A program made the translations under genes and the position numbers. A stretch of DNA of 64,000 nucleotides from UBA1046 sp012511325 (GTDB taxonomy: Bacteria; Bacillota; Clostridia; Saccharofermentanales; DTU023), in NCBI GenBank assembly GCA_050951925.1, contig JBMNJZ010000001.1, positions 310,001-374,000 on the forward strand, given 5' to 3'. The notes beneath the pieces were generated by a model, which was given only the letters and a program-made list of their open reading frames with translations, had not been told where the DNA came from and searched no databases. This document shows positions 51,751 through 60,646 of this stretch, piece by piece (positions within the stretch are counted from its first letter, which is position 1; every line of letters begins with the position of its first letter).

Positions 51751-52848
51751 CTATCGTCTGAGCGGCAGTACCAGATAACTAAAGGCATCCTTTTCAACGG
51801 GATTGATCACGCAGGGACCAAGGCTGCCGTTAAAAGTGATCAAAACTTCTTCATCCGGAATCACTTTCAGCGCTTCAATAAAGTACTTAGGATTAAAGTC
51901 AATATCAAATAACTTACCCGACATAGCAATATTCAATTCCTCATGGGAAGCACCTATATCCGTCTTAGCGCTGATACTGAGGATATCATCTCTATTTGTC
52001 TGTAGAGTGACCGAAAAACGTCTGTCCTCAGCCCTGATAACCAGAGAGGCTCGCTCAAAGGCGCTCAGTAAATTTCTGGTTGAGATTGTCATGCTGGTTT
52101 CATGGTTGCGCGGGAGAATGCTGTTATAATTCATGAACTCCCCTTGGATCAAACGTGAAACTACCAGGACTTTGCCCATATCGAATAAAATATGGTTGTG
52201 GGAAGTAAAGATATTGACATTCCCGTCATCTTCCAGAACCCTGGCTACCTCATTCAGAGTTCTGGCCGGCACTATAAACTGGGAATCCGGCAGATCTCCC
52301 GCGATCTGTTCTTTGCGCACCGCCAATCTGAAACCGTCGATTGCCACCAGGGATAGGGTTCCTTGTTCAGATATAATGTTAATGCCGTTTAAGATCGGTC
52401 TGCTTTCATCAATAGATGCGGCAAAACTCGTCTGCATAATCATTTCTTTTAGAGTTTTCTGCGGCACTATCATTTGTCTGGCATCTTCAACAATAGGAAT
52501 TTTTGGATAATCTTCCGCCGGCAATCCTCTCAACTGAAAAGAAGATGAGCCGCTTTCAATCGTAATGATATTATTGTCTTCCTTGTTAAAGTGAACCGCT
52601 TCTTCCGGCAGGCGGCGAACAATATCCCCCAGCAAGCGAGATTTTATTACTATACTTCCGGCTTTATAAATTTCAGCATCCAGCTTGCTTTCGATACCTG
52701 TTTCCAAATCATATCCGGTGAGTTTGATTTGGTCGGTCACCTCCAGAAGAATACCATCCAGGATAGGTATCGTTGAGCGGGAAGATACTGCTTTCTGTAC
52801 TGTGTTGATTGCCTCAACCAGATTGGTACGGGAACATTCAAATCTCAT
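51751..52848 (-). CDS. dnaN: DNA polymerase III beta subunit (sliding clamp)
   Basis: 365 aa, three clamp domains. N-terminus MRFECSRTNLVEAINTVQKAVSSR, central SFAASIDESRPILNGINI, and C-terminal YLVLPLRR, which is close to the conserved clamp end (Y-x-x-x-P-x-R/L). ATG 52848 has AAGGAGAATGAC upstream. It follows the 322-base dnaA-dnaN gap that carries part of oriC, and runs into recF. Confidence 0.96.
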   Translation of the reverse strand: MRFECSRTNLVEAINTVQKAVSSRSTIPILDGILLEVTDQIKLTGYDLETGIESKLDAEIYKAGSIVIKSRLLGDIVRRLPEEAVHFNKEDNNIITIESGSSSFQLRGLPAEDYPKIPIVEDARQMIVPQKTLKEMIMQTSFAASIDESRPILNGINIISEQGTLSLVAIDGFRLAVRKEQIAGDLPDSQFIVPARTLNEVARVLEDDGNVNIFTSHNHILFDMGKVLVVSRLIQGEFMNYNSILPRNHETSMTISTRNLLSAFERASLVIRAEDRRFSVTLQTNRDDILSISAKTDIGASHEELNIAMSGKLFDIDFNPKYFIEALKVIPDEEVLITFNGSLGPCVINPVEKDAFSYLVLPLRR

Positions 52849-53170
52849 GTCATTCTCCTTATCATCCAATAATGCCTAATTCCAAAGTTCGGAAATCCAC
52901 ATTATGAAAATATTGTTTTCGTTATATTTGACGCGTTGTCATCTCCATAGTTAATAAAGGATTTATTATTACTCTTATTATGGTCTGTAAATCCTGTTAT
53001 TAACTCTCAATAAGCCTCTCTCATCTGCTTTTGCAATAGACAACAACTTGTTGTTATTTTGTTAATAGCCTGTAAAAAACCCGCGTCTATCAACAGTTTC
53101 TTTTTGTTCACATTATATTAAGGTTAAATTCACGTTAATAATCACAAAATGTGAATAATAATGTGAATTA
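52849..53170. other. dnaA-dnaN intergenic segment, probable oriC unwinding region
   Basis: 322 very AT-rich bases with no gene. TGTGAATAA (53150-53158, a one-mismatch DnaA box on the minus strand) and TGTGAATTA (53162-53170) stand beside the dnaA stop, with several TTAATAA-type words and T/A runs. In Bacillus the unwinding element lies in this same position. Confidence 0.6.
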
Positions 53171-54526
53171 TTACATCAATCTCTCTTCTATATTTTCTAG
53201 CTGTTCCTTTATTCTGGAATCAGTTTCTAATTTACTCTTTATATTAGCACAAGCATTAATTACGGTAGCATGGTTCTTGCCCCCGAAAAGAAGGCCGATT
53301 TCCGTATTGGTCATACCCAATTTAGTACGGCATAGGTACATGGCAATATGCCTCGGTATTACGACTTCTTGGCTTCTCAACCGTGATTTTAGGTCGCTTA
53401 CGGCAACGGAAAAATAATTTGCCACTACTTCCATGATTAAAAGAGGATCTAAAGGTCTTACCGTCCCGGGATGAATCATATTTTTGAGTAGATTCTTGGT
53501 GGTTTCCAGATTGATCGGATGGCCGATATCCGCAGAGGCCTTGATAGTTTTAAAAGCGCCTTCTAACTCGCGCACATTGGTTGTAAAAGAATTTGCGATA
53601 TAGTTAATTACATCAGATGATAAAATCAGATGCGCTTTTTCGGCTAAATTATTCAAAATAGCGACCCTGGTTTCATAGTCTGGAGGAGTAATGTCAATAG
53701 TTAAGCCGCTGATAAATCGTGTTTTTAGTCGCTCTTCCAGGGTAGCCAGGCTTTGCGGCGGCTTATCGCAGGAGAGAACAATATTTTTTCCGGATTCAAA
53801 CAACCAATTAAAGGTATGGAAAAACTCTACCTGCATTTGTTCCTTGCCCTCGATGAACTGGATGTCATCAATCAAGAGCATATCGGCTCGACGGTATGAT
53901 TGGCGGAAGTCGTCATAATCGTTGCGCTGAATACAGGAAATGAATTCATTGACAAATTGCTCAGTCTGGATATAGACCACATTGCGATTCGGATGCTCAA
54001 GCAGCACCTGATTGCCGATAGCATGCATGAGATGAGTTTTGCCCAGACCGGAGCCGCCATAGAGAAAGAGAGGATTATAATTCTGGGATCCCTTCATGGT
54101 TGCCACGGCAACACAGGCGGCATGAGCAAAACCGTTGCTGCTGCCTACGATAAAATTGTCAAAGGTATACTGGGGATTTAAACTGCTGCCCTGATGGCGG
54201 CGCTCCTCACGATTATGTCTAAATTTGTTCTTGCGGCTGGCAGCCAGGCTGTCCTCTATTTCCGAGATACCGTTTTCATACACTTTGACTTCAATCTGAT
54301 AATTAATATTAGTTAGCAGCACCAGTACATTGGAAATGAGATCGGTGTACTTTGACATATACTCTCGGGTGACATCATTGGGTACAGCCAACACAAAAGT
54401 CCGTTCGTCAGGAGAAAACGGCTCCACTTTTCTGAACCATGTATTATATGTCAGTGGGGATACTTCATTGACTAAATATTGGTCGCAAGCTGAATCCCAG
54501 ATCTTTCTTGCGTCAGAAACTTGCAT
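53171..54526 (-). CDS. dnaA: Chromosomal replication initiator DnaA
   Basis: 451 aa. Domain I (KIWDSACDQYLVNEVSPLTYNTWFRKVEP in part), short linker, AAA+ domain with LNPQYTFDNFIVGSSNGFAHAA, Walker A GGSGLGKTHLMHAIG, Walker B MLLIDDIQFIEGKEQ, sensor ATLEERLKTRF, and domain IV with RSQEVVIPRHIAMYLCR and NHATVINACANI for DnaA-box recognition. ATG 54526 follows AGAGATGGTG; GTG 54556 has no site. Probable start of the dnaA-dnaN-recF-remB-gyrB unit. Confidence 0.96.
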   Translation of the reverse strand: MQVSDARKIWDSACDQYLVNEVSPLTYNTWFRKVEPFSPDERTFVLAVPNDVTREYMSKYTDLISNVLVLLTNINYQIEVKVYENGISEIEDSLAASRKNKFRHNREERRHQGSSLNPQYTFDNFIVGSSNGFAHAACVAVATMKGSQNYNPLFLYGGSGLGKTHLMHAIGNQVLLEHPNRNVVYIQTEQFVNEFISCIQRNDYDDFRQSYRRADMLLIDDIQFIEGKEQMQVEFFHTFNWLFESGKNIVLSCDKPPQSLATLEERLKTRFISGLTIDITPPDYETRVAILNNLAEKAHLILSSDVINYIANSFTTNVRELEGAFKTIKASADIGHPINLETTKNLLKNMIHPGTVRPLDPLLIMEVVANYFSVAVSDLKSRLRSQEVVIPRHIAMYLCRTKLGMTNTEIGLLFGGKNHATVINACANIKSKLETDSRIKEQLENIEERLM

Positions 54527-54599
54527 GCTAACACCATCTCTTTCATATCTAGTCACATTATCGTATCAGAAACCGGGAAATAATAAAAGCCCAAAGATG

Positions 54600-54755
54600 T
54601 TGCAAATAGTGCATTTCTGGATTCTATTAACATTTTTCTTAGTGAACAATGTTAATAACTTTTGCTGTCCGTCGGTAATTATGTTAAGAACTTCCTAAGA
54701 GCAAGTAATGGCCGCAAATGTTATCAACAAAATAATTTTTTCCTGTGGATAAAAA
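54600..54755. other. DnaA-box cluster upstream of dnaA (oriC, second part)
   Basis: Perfect DnaA box TTATCCACA on the minus strand (54744-54752), TTATCAACA (54721-54729, plus), and TTATTAACA (54650-54658, minus), in AT-rich sequence 120-230 bases before dnaA. With the dnaA-dnaN gap this suggests a bipartite origin and DnaA autoregulation. Confidence 0.75.
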
Positions 54756-54789
54756 TTTTGTTCCGGAATATTTTTAGAACAAGAAAAAA

Positions 54790-55586
54790 TCAAATCAGAT
54801 TATAATGTTTAAGCGCGTATTCAATCCCATCATTAACCACATCTAATGTCACGAAATCAGCCAAATGATGAATGCCGGAGTCGGAATTACCCATAGCAAT
54901 GGCGCGAGTGGCATGTTTGAGCATATCCATATCATTCATACTGTCACCGAAAGCGAGAGTTTCAGCAAATTTAAAGTCGATCTCCCGCTGTAGCCATTTT
55001 TCAAGTAAAATCATGCCGGTCTTTTTATTGCAACCGGGAGGAATGCCTTCCCGGATATCTGTCGGATAAATAATGAAATGCAGCTGATCTTGCAAGGCCT
55101 CTATAATTGCCCGGTCACTATGGGAATCTCTGATTAAATAGCTGATTTTATTGATCCGGACCGGAGTTTCACTTATTCTTCGTCTCCGCCCCTCAATATT
55201 AAACAAGTCGATGGCCTCTCTGGCAACGACAGGATCAAAGACAGTATCAAGTGTATAGACAAAGTCGGGTCCTTCTAAGAGAAGATCAGTCTTTTCTCTG
55301 GAAAAAGTCTCAATAATGCGGTCGACAAGTTCCGAATCAAGGATGCGATTAAACAGCACCTGGCCATGAAATTCCACATAGGTGCCGCATCCGGCAATAA
55401 TACCATCAAAATTCAAATCCAGAATTTCCTGGGGTATACAGGCCAAAGAACGCCCGGTGTGATAATCGTCAGATTGCCGTCAGCCCGTAACTGCCTGAGT
55501 GATTGCTGTGTTTTGGCGGAGACATTGAAGTTGCGGGTAACATCAAGCAAAGTGCCATCGATATCAAAGTAAACAATTTTTTTCAT
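54790..55586 (-). pseudogene. Frameshifted HAD hydrolase (Cof-type)
   Basis: Two frames together make one protein. Frame 1 starts at ATG 55586: MKKIVYFDIDGTLLDV (HAD motif I) and runs to NLTIIT, then leaves the family pattern and stops. Frame 2 continues at TGRSLACIPQEILDLNFDG (motif II region) and runs to 54790 with FGDSMNDMDMLKHA (motif IV). One base appears to be missing near 55459-55464. C-terminal fragment alone is 218 aa. Either a sequencing/assembly error or a recently broken phosphatase of the Cof family (sugar phosphates or flavin-related substrates). Confidence 0.8.
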
Positions 55587-55658
55587 GGGTCTATGATAGC
55601 AAATTAGCGGCGGGCGTCAAAGCCGAAACTTGTTGATTATCGATAAAAACCGGCGCTT

Positions 55659-56111
55659 TTAAGAATCAAGCTTTCTTTTAATTGCTTCTATATTTACAGC
55701 GGAAAAGTCAAAAGGGCGATCTTCTAAAGCAAAGCTGCAATCGCTGGCGCAGTGCACAATATGTTTTTTCATCAGCTCAAAGGTTTGAGCCGACAGAGCA
55801 TGTTCAACACGACAAGCATCATTGGCTGCTGTGGCTTCATCGACTCCCAGCGACATGAAATACTGTGTCAGAAATAAATGGCGCTCATAGATGGATCTGG
55901 CTTTTTCCAATCCTGTGGCAGTCAATTTCAGATTGCCGCCGGGTTCAATCTTCAGTAAGCCCAGATCTGACAATTTATGAACAGCACGGCTGACACTGGG
56001 TTTTGAAAATTCCATGCTATTGGCAAGATCAACGGCACGAACCAAGTTTTGTTGCCGGGAGAGGATAAAAATATTTTCCAGATAATTTTCGATGGATTCT
56101 TGTAATTTCAT
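55659..56111 (-). CDS. DtxR/MntR-family metal-dependent regulator
   Basis: 150 aa. Winged helix with LVRAVDLANSMEFSKPSVSRAVHKLSDLGLL, GNLKLTATGLEKA, followed by a dimer/metal-binding helix region with RHLFLTQYFMSLGVDEATAANDACRVEHALS, where Cys, Glu and His take the positions of the DtxR metal ligands. No SH3-like third domain, so closer to MntR in architecture. Senses Mn2+ or Fe2+ in this family. ATG 56111 follows AGGAGTAAACTT; the GTG at 56132 has no site. No metal transporter adjoins it. Confidence 0.88.
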   Translation of the reverse strand: MKLQESIENYLENIFILSRQQNLVRAVDLANSMEFSKPSVSRAVHKLSDLGLLKIEPGGNLKLTATGLEKARSIYERHLFLTQYFMSLGVDEATAANDACRVEHALSAQTFELMKKHIVHCASDCSFALEDRPFDFSAVNIEAIKRKLDS

Positions 56112-56200
56112 AAGTTTACTCCTGACCGACACACCACTTATTTCTATTATTATATTACCATATGTTATTACTGCCGCAATAAAGAGCTCTGGCAGTCATA

Positions 56201-57037
56201 CTATTTCTGACAGTGCGGGCAAATGTGAGTGCCCCGACCTGCGACTTTGCACTTAATAATAGTTTCCCCGCAGACGGTACAATTTTCGCCACTGCGGCGA
56301 TAGACTTGCAGACACTGCTGAAAATAGCCTTTGCCGCCTAAGCCGTCCACATAATCCCGGAAAGATGTACCGCGGTGACCGATACCTTCTTTTATTACAT
56401 TTCGCACTGCTTCCTGCAGGCGTACCGCATCTTCCGGGCTTAAGCTATTAGCAGGTCTGCCCGGTAAGATGCCGGCGCGAAATAGCGCCTCATCACAATA
56501 GATATTGCCAATCCCCGCCACTACTGTCTGATCCAGCAAAACGGCTTTAATCGGAGCGCGCCGCCTCTGCAAGATATCCCAAAAAGATTCCGGGCTCCAT
56601 TCGGCTGAAAGTGGCTCGGGGCCCAGACCGGCCAGGCCGGGATTTTCCAATTCGCCGAAAGCCGGCAGCAGCCAGACCCGGCCAAAGCGCCGGACATCTT
56701 CAAAATCCAGCCAGGAGACATCTTTACCCTTGAGGCTAAAGCGCAGATGAGTGTGCTTAGTAGGCTCAATCTCCTCCGTTCTATATAGCAGTTTGCCCGT
56801 CATGCGCAGATGCACCATTAAAAGAGCTCCCACTGCCGGATCGGCAGTTTGTACCAGATCGATCAACAGATATTTGCCGCGGCGTCTCAGATCAGTGATC
56901 TTCCAGCCATGCAGCGGCCGTTGGTCTTGGTTGATCAGAACGTCAGGGCGCAAGATCTCAGTCTTGATAATCTCCCGACCTTGGATCAAGGGCAGAAGAC
57001 TGCGGCGGATTGTCTCCACTTCCGGTAATTCTGGCAT
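56201..57037 (-). CDS. mutM: Formamidopyrimidine-DNA glycosylase (Fpg)
   Basis: 278 aa. Catalytic N-terminus PELPEVETIRRSL (Pro2, Glu3 after Met removal), conserved Lys in HLRMTGKLLY, H2TH motif GIGNIYCDEALFRAGILPGR, and C-terminal zinc finger CTVCGETIIKCKVAGRGTHICPHC (two CxxC pairs). It excises 8-oxoguanine and formamidopyrimidines and cleaves the strand. ATG 57037 has CCGGAGGTTATTTA upstream. Between aminopeptidase P and the DtxR-type gene. Confidence 0.95.
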   Translation of the reverse strand: MPELPEVETIRRSLLPLIQGREIIKTEILRPDVLINQDQRPLHGWKITDLRRRGKYLLIDLVQTADPAVGALLMVHLRMTGKLLYRTEEIEPTKHTHLRFSLKGKDVSWLDFEDVRRFGRVWLLPAFGELENPGLAGLGPEPLSAEWSPESFWDILQRRRAPIKAVLLDQTVVAGIGNIYCDEALFRAGILPGRPANSLSPEDAVRLQEAVRNVIKEGIGHRGTSFRDYVDGLGGKGYFQQCLQVYRRSGENCTVCGETIIKCKVAGRGTHICPHCQK

Positions 57038-57085
57038 TAAATAACCTCCGGTTCTGACTGTTAATGTATTACTGGCCAGTTCTTA

Positions 57086-57123
57086 AAAAACAGGGGATAT
57101 CCGGTCAAACCGGATATCCCCTG
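57086..57123 (-). terminator. Terminator behind aminopeptidase P gene
   Basis: CAGGGGATATCCGG/CCGGATATCCCCTG stem with a 5-base loop, followed by TTTTTT on the minus strand. Confidence 0.93.
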
Positions 57124-57144
57124 CGATCAATTAGCGGGCACTGA

Positions 57145-58932
57145 TTACTCCAGGGGAGCGCAGGTTCGGCGCAACCATTCTTTCTCTCTTTCATCCTTGA
57201 GCAAAGGTTCCACCTTTTCTAAAACCTGGGCCTGGAAATCATTGGTCCATTTCAGTTCTGCGGCACTCAACATATCGGGATCTATTAATTCGCGATCCAG
57301 CGGCACAAAAGTCAGATTGTCAAAATACAGATACTGATCGATGTCATATTTCTCTCCCGGCATTACCACAAAATCATTTTCAATTCTGACGCCGGATATG
57401 CCTTCGCGGTAAACTCCGGGTTCGATGGTCATCAGCATACCCGCTTTGAGTTCAGTCAGGTTGATGACAACGCGGGCAAAACGCCCAGGCCCCTCGTGTA
57501 CACCGAGCAGATAGCCAAAGGGATGACCTGTGCCGCATTTGTAATCCAGTCCGTGTCTCCACATCACTCCTCTGGCCAAGACATCCAGATAATGGCCGCT
57601 GGTTCCGGTCAGGAAAGGCTGAGAGGCCAGGTTGATTAATGCTCTAAGAGTCAGCGTGTAATCGTATTTTTCGGCTTTGGTCACTTCTCCCAGTGACAAT
57701 GTGCGGGTAATATCGGTTGTTCCGTCAAGATACTGGCCGCCGGAGTCAATCAGATAGAGCTTGCCGGGCTTGAGTTTGGCATGATTATCCGTAGTGGGCG
57801 AATAATGCATCATAGCGGCATTGGCACCATAGGCGGAAATCGGATTGAAGCTGATATCAACAAAATTCTCACCCTGGGCGCGGAAGTCATAAAGCTTATC
57901 TAACACATTCAGTTCGTTCAGATCGGCACCTTGGGCTACCTGATCTTTAACCCAAAAAATGAAGCGCGTCAGGGCTACACTATCTCTGAGGCTGGAATTC
58001 CTGACATTGGCCAGTTCCACCTCATTCAGCTCTGCTTTCAGCAGATGGGGATAGTCAAGTTCGGAACTGATTTCCATATGATCGGGAATAGCGGTATAGA
58101 AAGTTGTGCCGATGCGGTCACGATTCAAAACCATAGTTCCTGCCGGGAGCAGCTTCAGATGAGAAATCAGATCTTCATATGCTACCAGAGCGACTCCGTT
58201 TTCTTCCATATAGCTGCGCAATTTTTGATCGACTTTGTCCAGATCGATAAACAGGCGGGCTTCATCTTGCGAAATAAGGGCAAAGGAGAGAACAACGGGA
58301 TTGTTTGGCACGTCACCGCCGCGGAAATTGAACAGCCAGCAAATATCATCTAAACCGGCATATAAGGCATAATCATACGCTCCCTTAGCCATCTTGGCTC
58401 TTACATTAGCCAGTTTTTCGGCAGCTGTCAGTCCGGTGAATTTGAGATCGTGCAGCCAGGCCTTAGCTTTGGGCAGTGCGGGACGGTCAGCCCAGATATC
58501 TCCAACCAGATCCAGATTAGTAACAAGTTCAATGTCTTTCTTTTTGAGATAGTGGGCAATCTCTTCAAAGGCGCCTTGAGATACTATACGGCCATCAAAG
58601 CCAAGCCTGCCGCCCTGAGGCAAATTGTCCATCAGATATTCTTTCAGAGTAGGGAAGCCTTCAGTGTCGATTTTCATCAGCTTGAATTCGGAACCCTCAA
58701 TCTGTTTAGCAGCTTGAATAAAATAACGACCGTCTGCCCATAATAATGCGGCATCCTTTGTCACCAGCGCGTAGCCAGCGGAGCCATCAAAGCCTGTCAG
58801 CCATACTCTGGTTTTAAAGTAGTCTGAAATATACTCTGACTGGTGTGCGTCAGCGGTATTCACAAAAAATGCGTCAAGGTTGTGTTGGCTCATTAGCTCG
58901 CGCAGTTTCTTAATTTTTTCGTTTGTTGTCAT
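57145..58932 (-). CDS. pepP: Xaa-Pro aminopeptidase (M24, three-domain form)
   Basis: 595 aa. Two N-terminal creatinase-like domains (about 1-135 and 160-315) and a pita-bread catalytic domain. Metal ligands: two Asp in LIDSGGQYLDGTTDITRT, His in GTGHPFGYLLGVHEGPG, Glu in TIEPGVYREG and Glu in VRIENDFVV. The long form resembles eukaryotic-type aminopeptidase P1 more than the 440-aa E. coli enzyme. It removes N-terminal residues before proline. ATG 58932 follows GGGAGGATTAG. Confidence 0.92.
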   Translation of the reverse strand: MTTNEKIKKLRELMSQHNLDAFFVNTADAHQSEYISDYFKTRVWLTGFDGSAGYALVTKDAALLWADGRYFIQAAKQIEGSEFKLMKIDTEGFPTLKEYLMDNLPQGGRLGFDGRIVSQGAFEEIAHYLKKKDIELVTNLDLVGDIWADRPALPKAKAWLHDLKFTGLTAAEKLANVRAKMAKGAYDYALYAGLDDICWLFNFRGGDVPNNPVVLSFALISQDEARLFIDLDKVDQKLRSYMEENGVALVAYEDLISHLKLLPAGTMVLNRDRIGTTFYTAIPDHMEISSELDYPHLLKAELNEVELANVRNSSLRDSVALTRFIFWVKDQVAQGADLNELNVLDKLYDFRAQGENFVDISFNPISAYGANAAMMHYSPTTDNHAKLKPGKLYLIDSGGQYLDGTTDITRTLSLGEVTKAEKYDYTLTLRALINLASQPFLTGTSGHYLDVLARGVMWRHGLDYKCGTGHPFGYLLGVHEGPGRFARVVINLTELKAGMLMTIEPGVYREGISGVRIENDFVVMPGEKYDIDQYLYFDNLTFVPLDRELIDPDMLSAAELKWTNDFQAQVLEKVEPLLKDEREKEWLRRTCAPLE

Positions 58933-59280
58933 CTAATCCTCCCAGTAATTTTTGATGCTTTATTGTCAATATGCAGTCGACTGATTTTGTCCGTTCCTGC
59001 CTGCACTTGTACGATAAATTTTGTCGTCTATATTATGACATAGTCCGACTACATAGTTTATCAATCTGTTCTGTGTTTATCAATCTGTTCCATCCTGCCC
59101 TGCCGACCAGATCACTTGCGCCGCCAATATTATTGACGCTTTTTGCGTAAAGGGTTATTCTGTAAGTACAGCTTATATATCAAAGAGCGAAGTTTTTAAA
59201 GTCCTGTCAGAGGACATCAAGAAAGGAAAAAAGCCGACCGGCTTCTTTCCGGTCGACCAAAAATTAAGGAGGAATAACTA
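58933..59280 (+). promoter_or_regulatory. rocD promoter and structured leader
   Basis: 348 bases without a gene. Direct repeat GTTTATCAATCTGTTC at 59056-59071 and 59075-59090 (19-bp period). Promoter TTGACG (59133-59138), 17 bases, TATTCT (59156-59161). The leader holds two hairpins, GTCCT/AGGAC (about 59202-59216) and CGACCGG/CCGGTCG (about 59233-59256), before AAGGAGGAATAACTA and ATG 59281. Confidence 0.6.
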
Positions 59281-60531
59281 ATGACCAAAAAGATGAGCCC
59301 ACAGTACCACATGGATTTGGAAGCGAAGCATGGTGCGCATAACTACCATCCGCTGCCTGTTGTACTGTCAAAGGGAAGAGGAGCCAAGGTTTGGGACGTA
59401 GAGGGGAAAGAATATTATGACTTCCTGTCTGCGTACTCTGCCGTGAACCAGGGACATTGCCACCCGAAGATTGTTGCAGCTATGGTGGAGCAGGTTGATC
59501 GAATCGCCCTGACATCAAGAGCTTTCCACAATGATCAGATGGGCGAGTTCTGCAAGTTCATGACGGACTACTTCGGCTATGACAAAGTCCTGCCGATGAA
59601 CACCGGCGCAGAGGCTGATGAAACAGCGCTGAAACTGGCTCGCAAATGGGGCTACGAAGTAAAGGGCATTCCCGAGAACAAAGCTAAGATTATCGTTTGT
59701 GAGGAGAACTTCCATGGCCGTACTCTGGCAATGATTTCTTTCTCTACCGATCCCGAGGCTTATGGAAATTACGGACCTTTCCTGCCCGGCGTTGTCAAGA
59801 TTCCTTATGATGATCTTGATGCTTTGGAGAAGACACTTGACGAAATCGGCGACGAGACCTGCGGATTCCTGCTCGAGCCTATCCAGGGCGAGCGCGGTGT
59901 CTATGTTCCTCACGATGGTTATCTGAAGGGCGCATATGACCTGTGTAAGAAGCACAATGTCCTGTTCATCGCTGACGAAGTCCAGACCGGTCTGGCAAGA
60001 ACCGGCAAGCTCCTGGCCTGCGACCATGAGGGTGTCCGTCCTGATATCCTGACTCTGGGTAAAGCGCTGTCCGGCGGTATGCTCCCCGCCTCTGCAGTCA
60101 TGGCAGACGATGAGATCATGCTGACAATCAAACCCGGCCAACACGGCTCTACTTTCGGCGGCTATCCGGTCGCCTGCAGAGTTGCAATGGCAGCCTTGAC
60201 CGTTCTCAAGGAAGAGAACCTGGCCGAAGAGTCCGAAAGAAAAGGTAAGATTTTCCGCGATTACCTCAAGAACCTGAAATCAGATAATATCCTGATCGTA
60301 CGCGGCAAAGGACTTCTGAACGCAGCAGTCATCAAAGAGAAGGAAAACAAAGCCGGCAAGCATATCGAAGCTTGGGATCTCTGCCTGATGATGGCCAAGT
60401 ATGGTGTTTTGGCCAAGCCAACCCACGGCGATATCATCCGCTTCGCGCCTCCGCTGGTCATCACAGATGAAGAGCTGATGGATGCACTGAAGAAGATTGA
60501 GCTCGCTGTCGCAGATTACGACAAAGCCTAA
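59281..60531 (+). CDS. rocD: Ornithine aminotransferase
   Basis: 416 aa class III PLP aminotransferase. Start region HNYHPLPVVLSKGRGAKVWDVEGKEYYDFLSAYSAVNQGHCHP (in part: DFLSAYSAVNQGHCHP) is specific to ornithine aminotransferases; NTGAEADETALKLARKW, FIADEVQTGLARTGK, and the PLP lysine in LTLGKALSGG. It converts ornithine and 2-oxoglutarate to glutamate semialdehyde and glutamate. The AGGAGG site is ideal, and codon use looks biased toward a few C- or G-ending codons, suggesting high expression. Single-gene unit. Confidence 0.94.
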   Translation: MTKKMSPQYHMDLEAKHGAHNYHPLPVVLSKGRGAKVWDVEGKEYYDFLSAYSAVNQGHCHPKIVAAMVEQVDRIALTSRAFHNDQMGEFCKFMTDYFGYDKVLPMNTGAEADETALKLARKWGYEVKGIPENKAKIIVCEENFHGRTLAMISFSTDPEAYGNYGPFLPGVVKIPYDDLDALEKTLDEIGDETCGFLLEPIQGERGVYVPHDGYLKGAYDLCKKHNVLFIADEVQTGLARTGKLLACDHEGVRPDILTLGKALSGGMLPASAVMADDEIMLTIKPGQHGSTFGGYPVACRVAMAALTVLKEENLAEESERKGKIFRDYLKNLKSDNILIVRGKGLLNAAVIKEKENKAGKHIEAWDLCLMMAKYGVLAKPTHGDIIRFAPPLVITDEELMDALKKIELAVADYDKA

Positions 60532-60566
60532 GCTGACCTAATTTAAGCTTAAAGCACAAAATTAAA

Positions 60567-60612
60567 GGAGCTGCTCCCGGCGCCGAAAGGTTCGGGAGCA
60601 GCTCCTCTTTTT
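60567..60612 (+). terminator. Shared terminator of rocD and eno
   Basis: GGAGCTGCTCCCG/CGGGAGCAGCTCC 13-bp stem with TCTTTTT after it on the plus strand and TTTAATTTT on the minus strand. Lies between convergent rocD and eno. Confidence 0.93.
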
Positions 60613-60646
60613 ATGGTTGAACCAGATAACTTTAGAACCGGCGAGC

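Noticed and set aside
54557..54789. rpmH start upstream of dnaA
   Set aside because: No frame encodes the basic L34 peptide; the region holds only DnaA boxes and AT-rich sequence.
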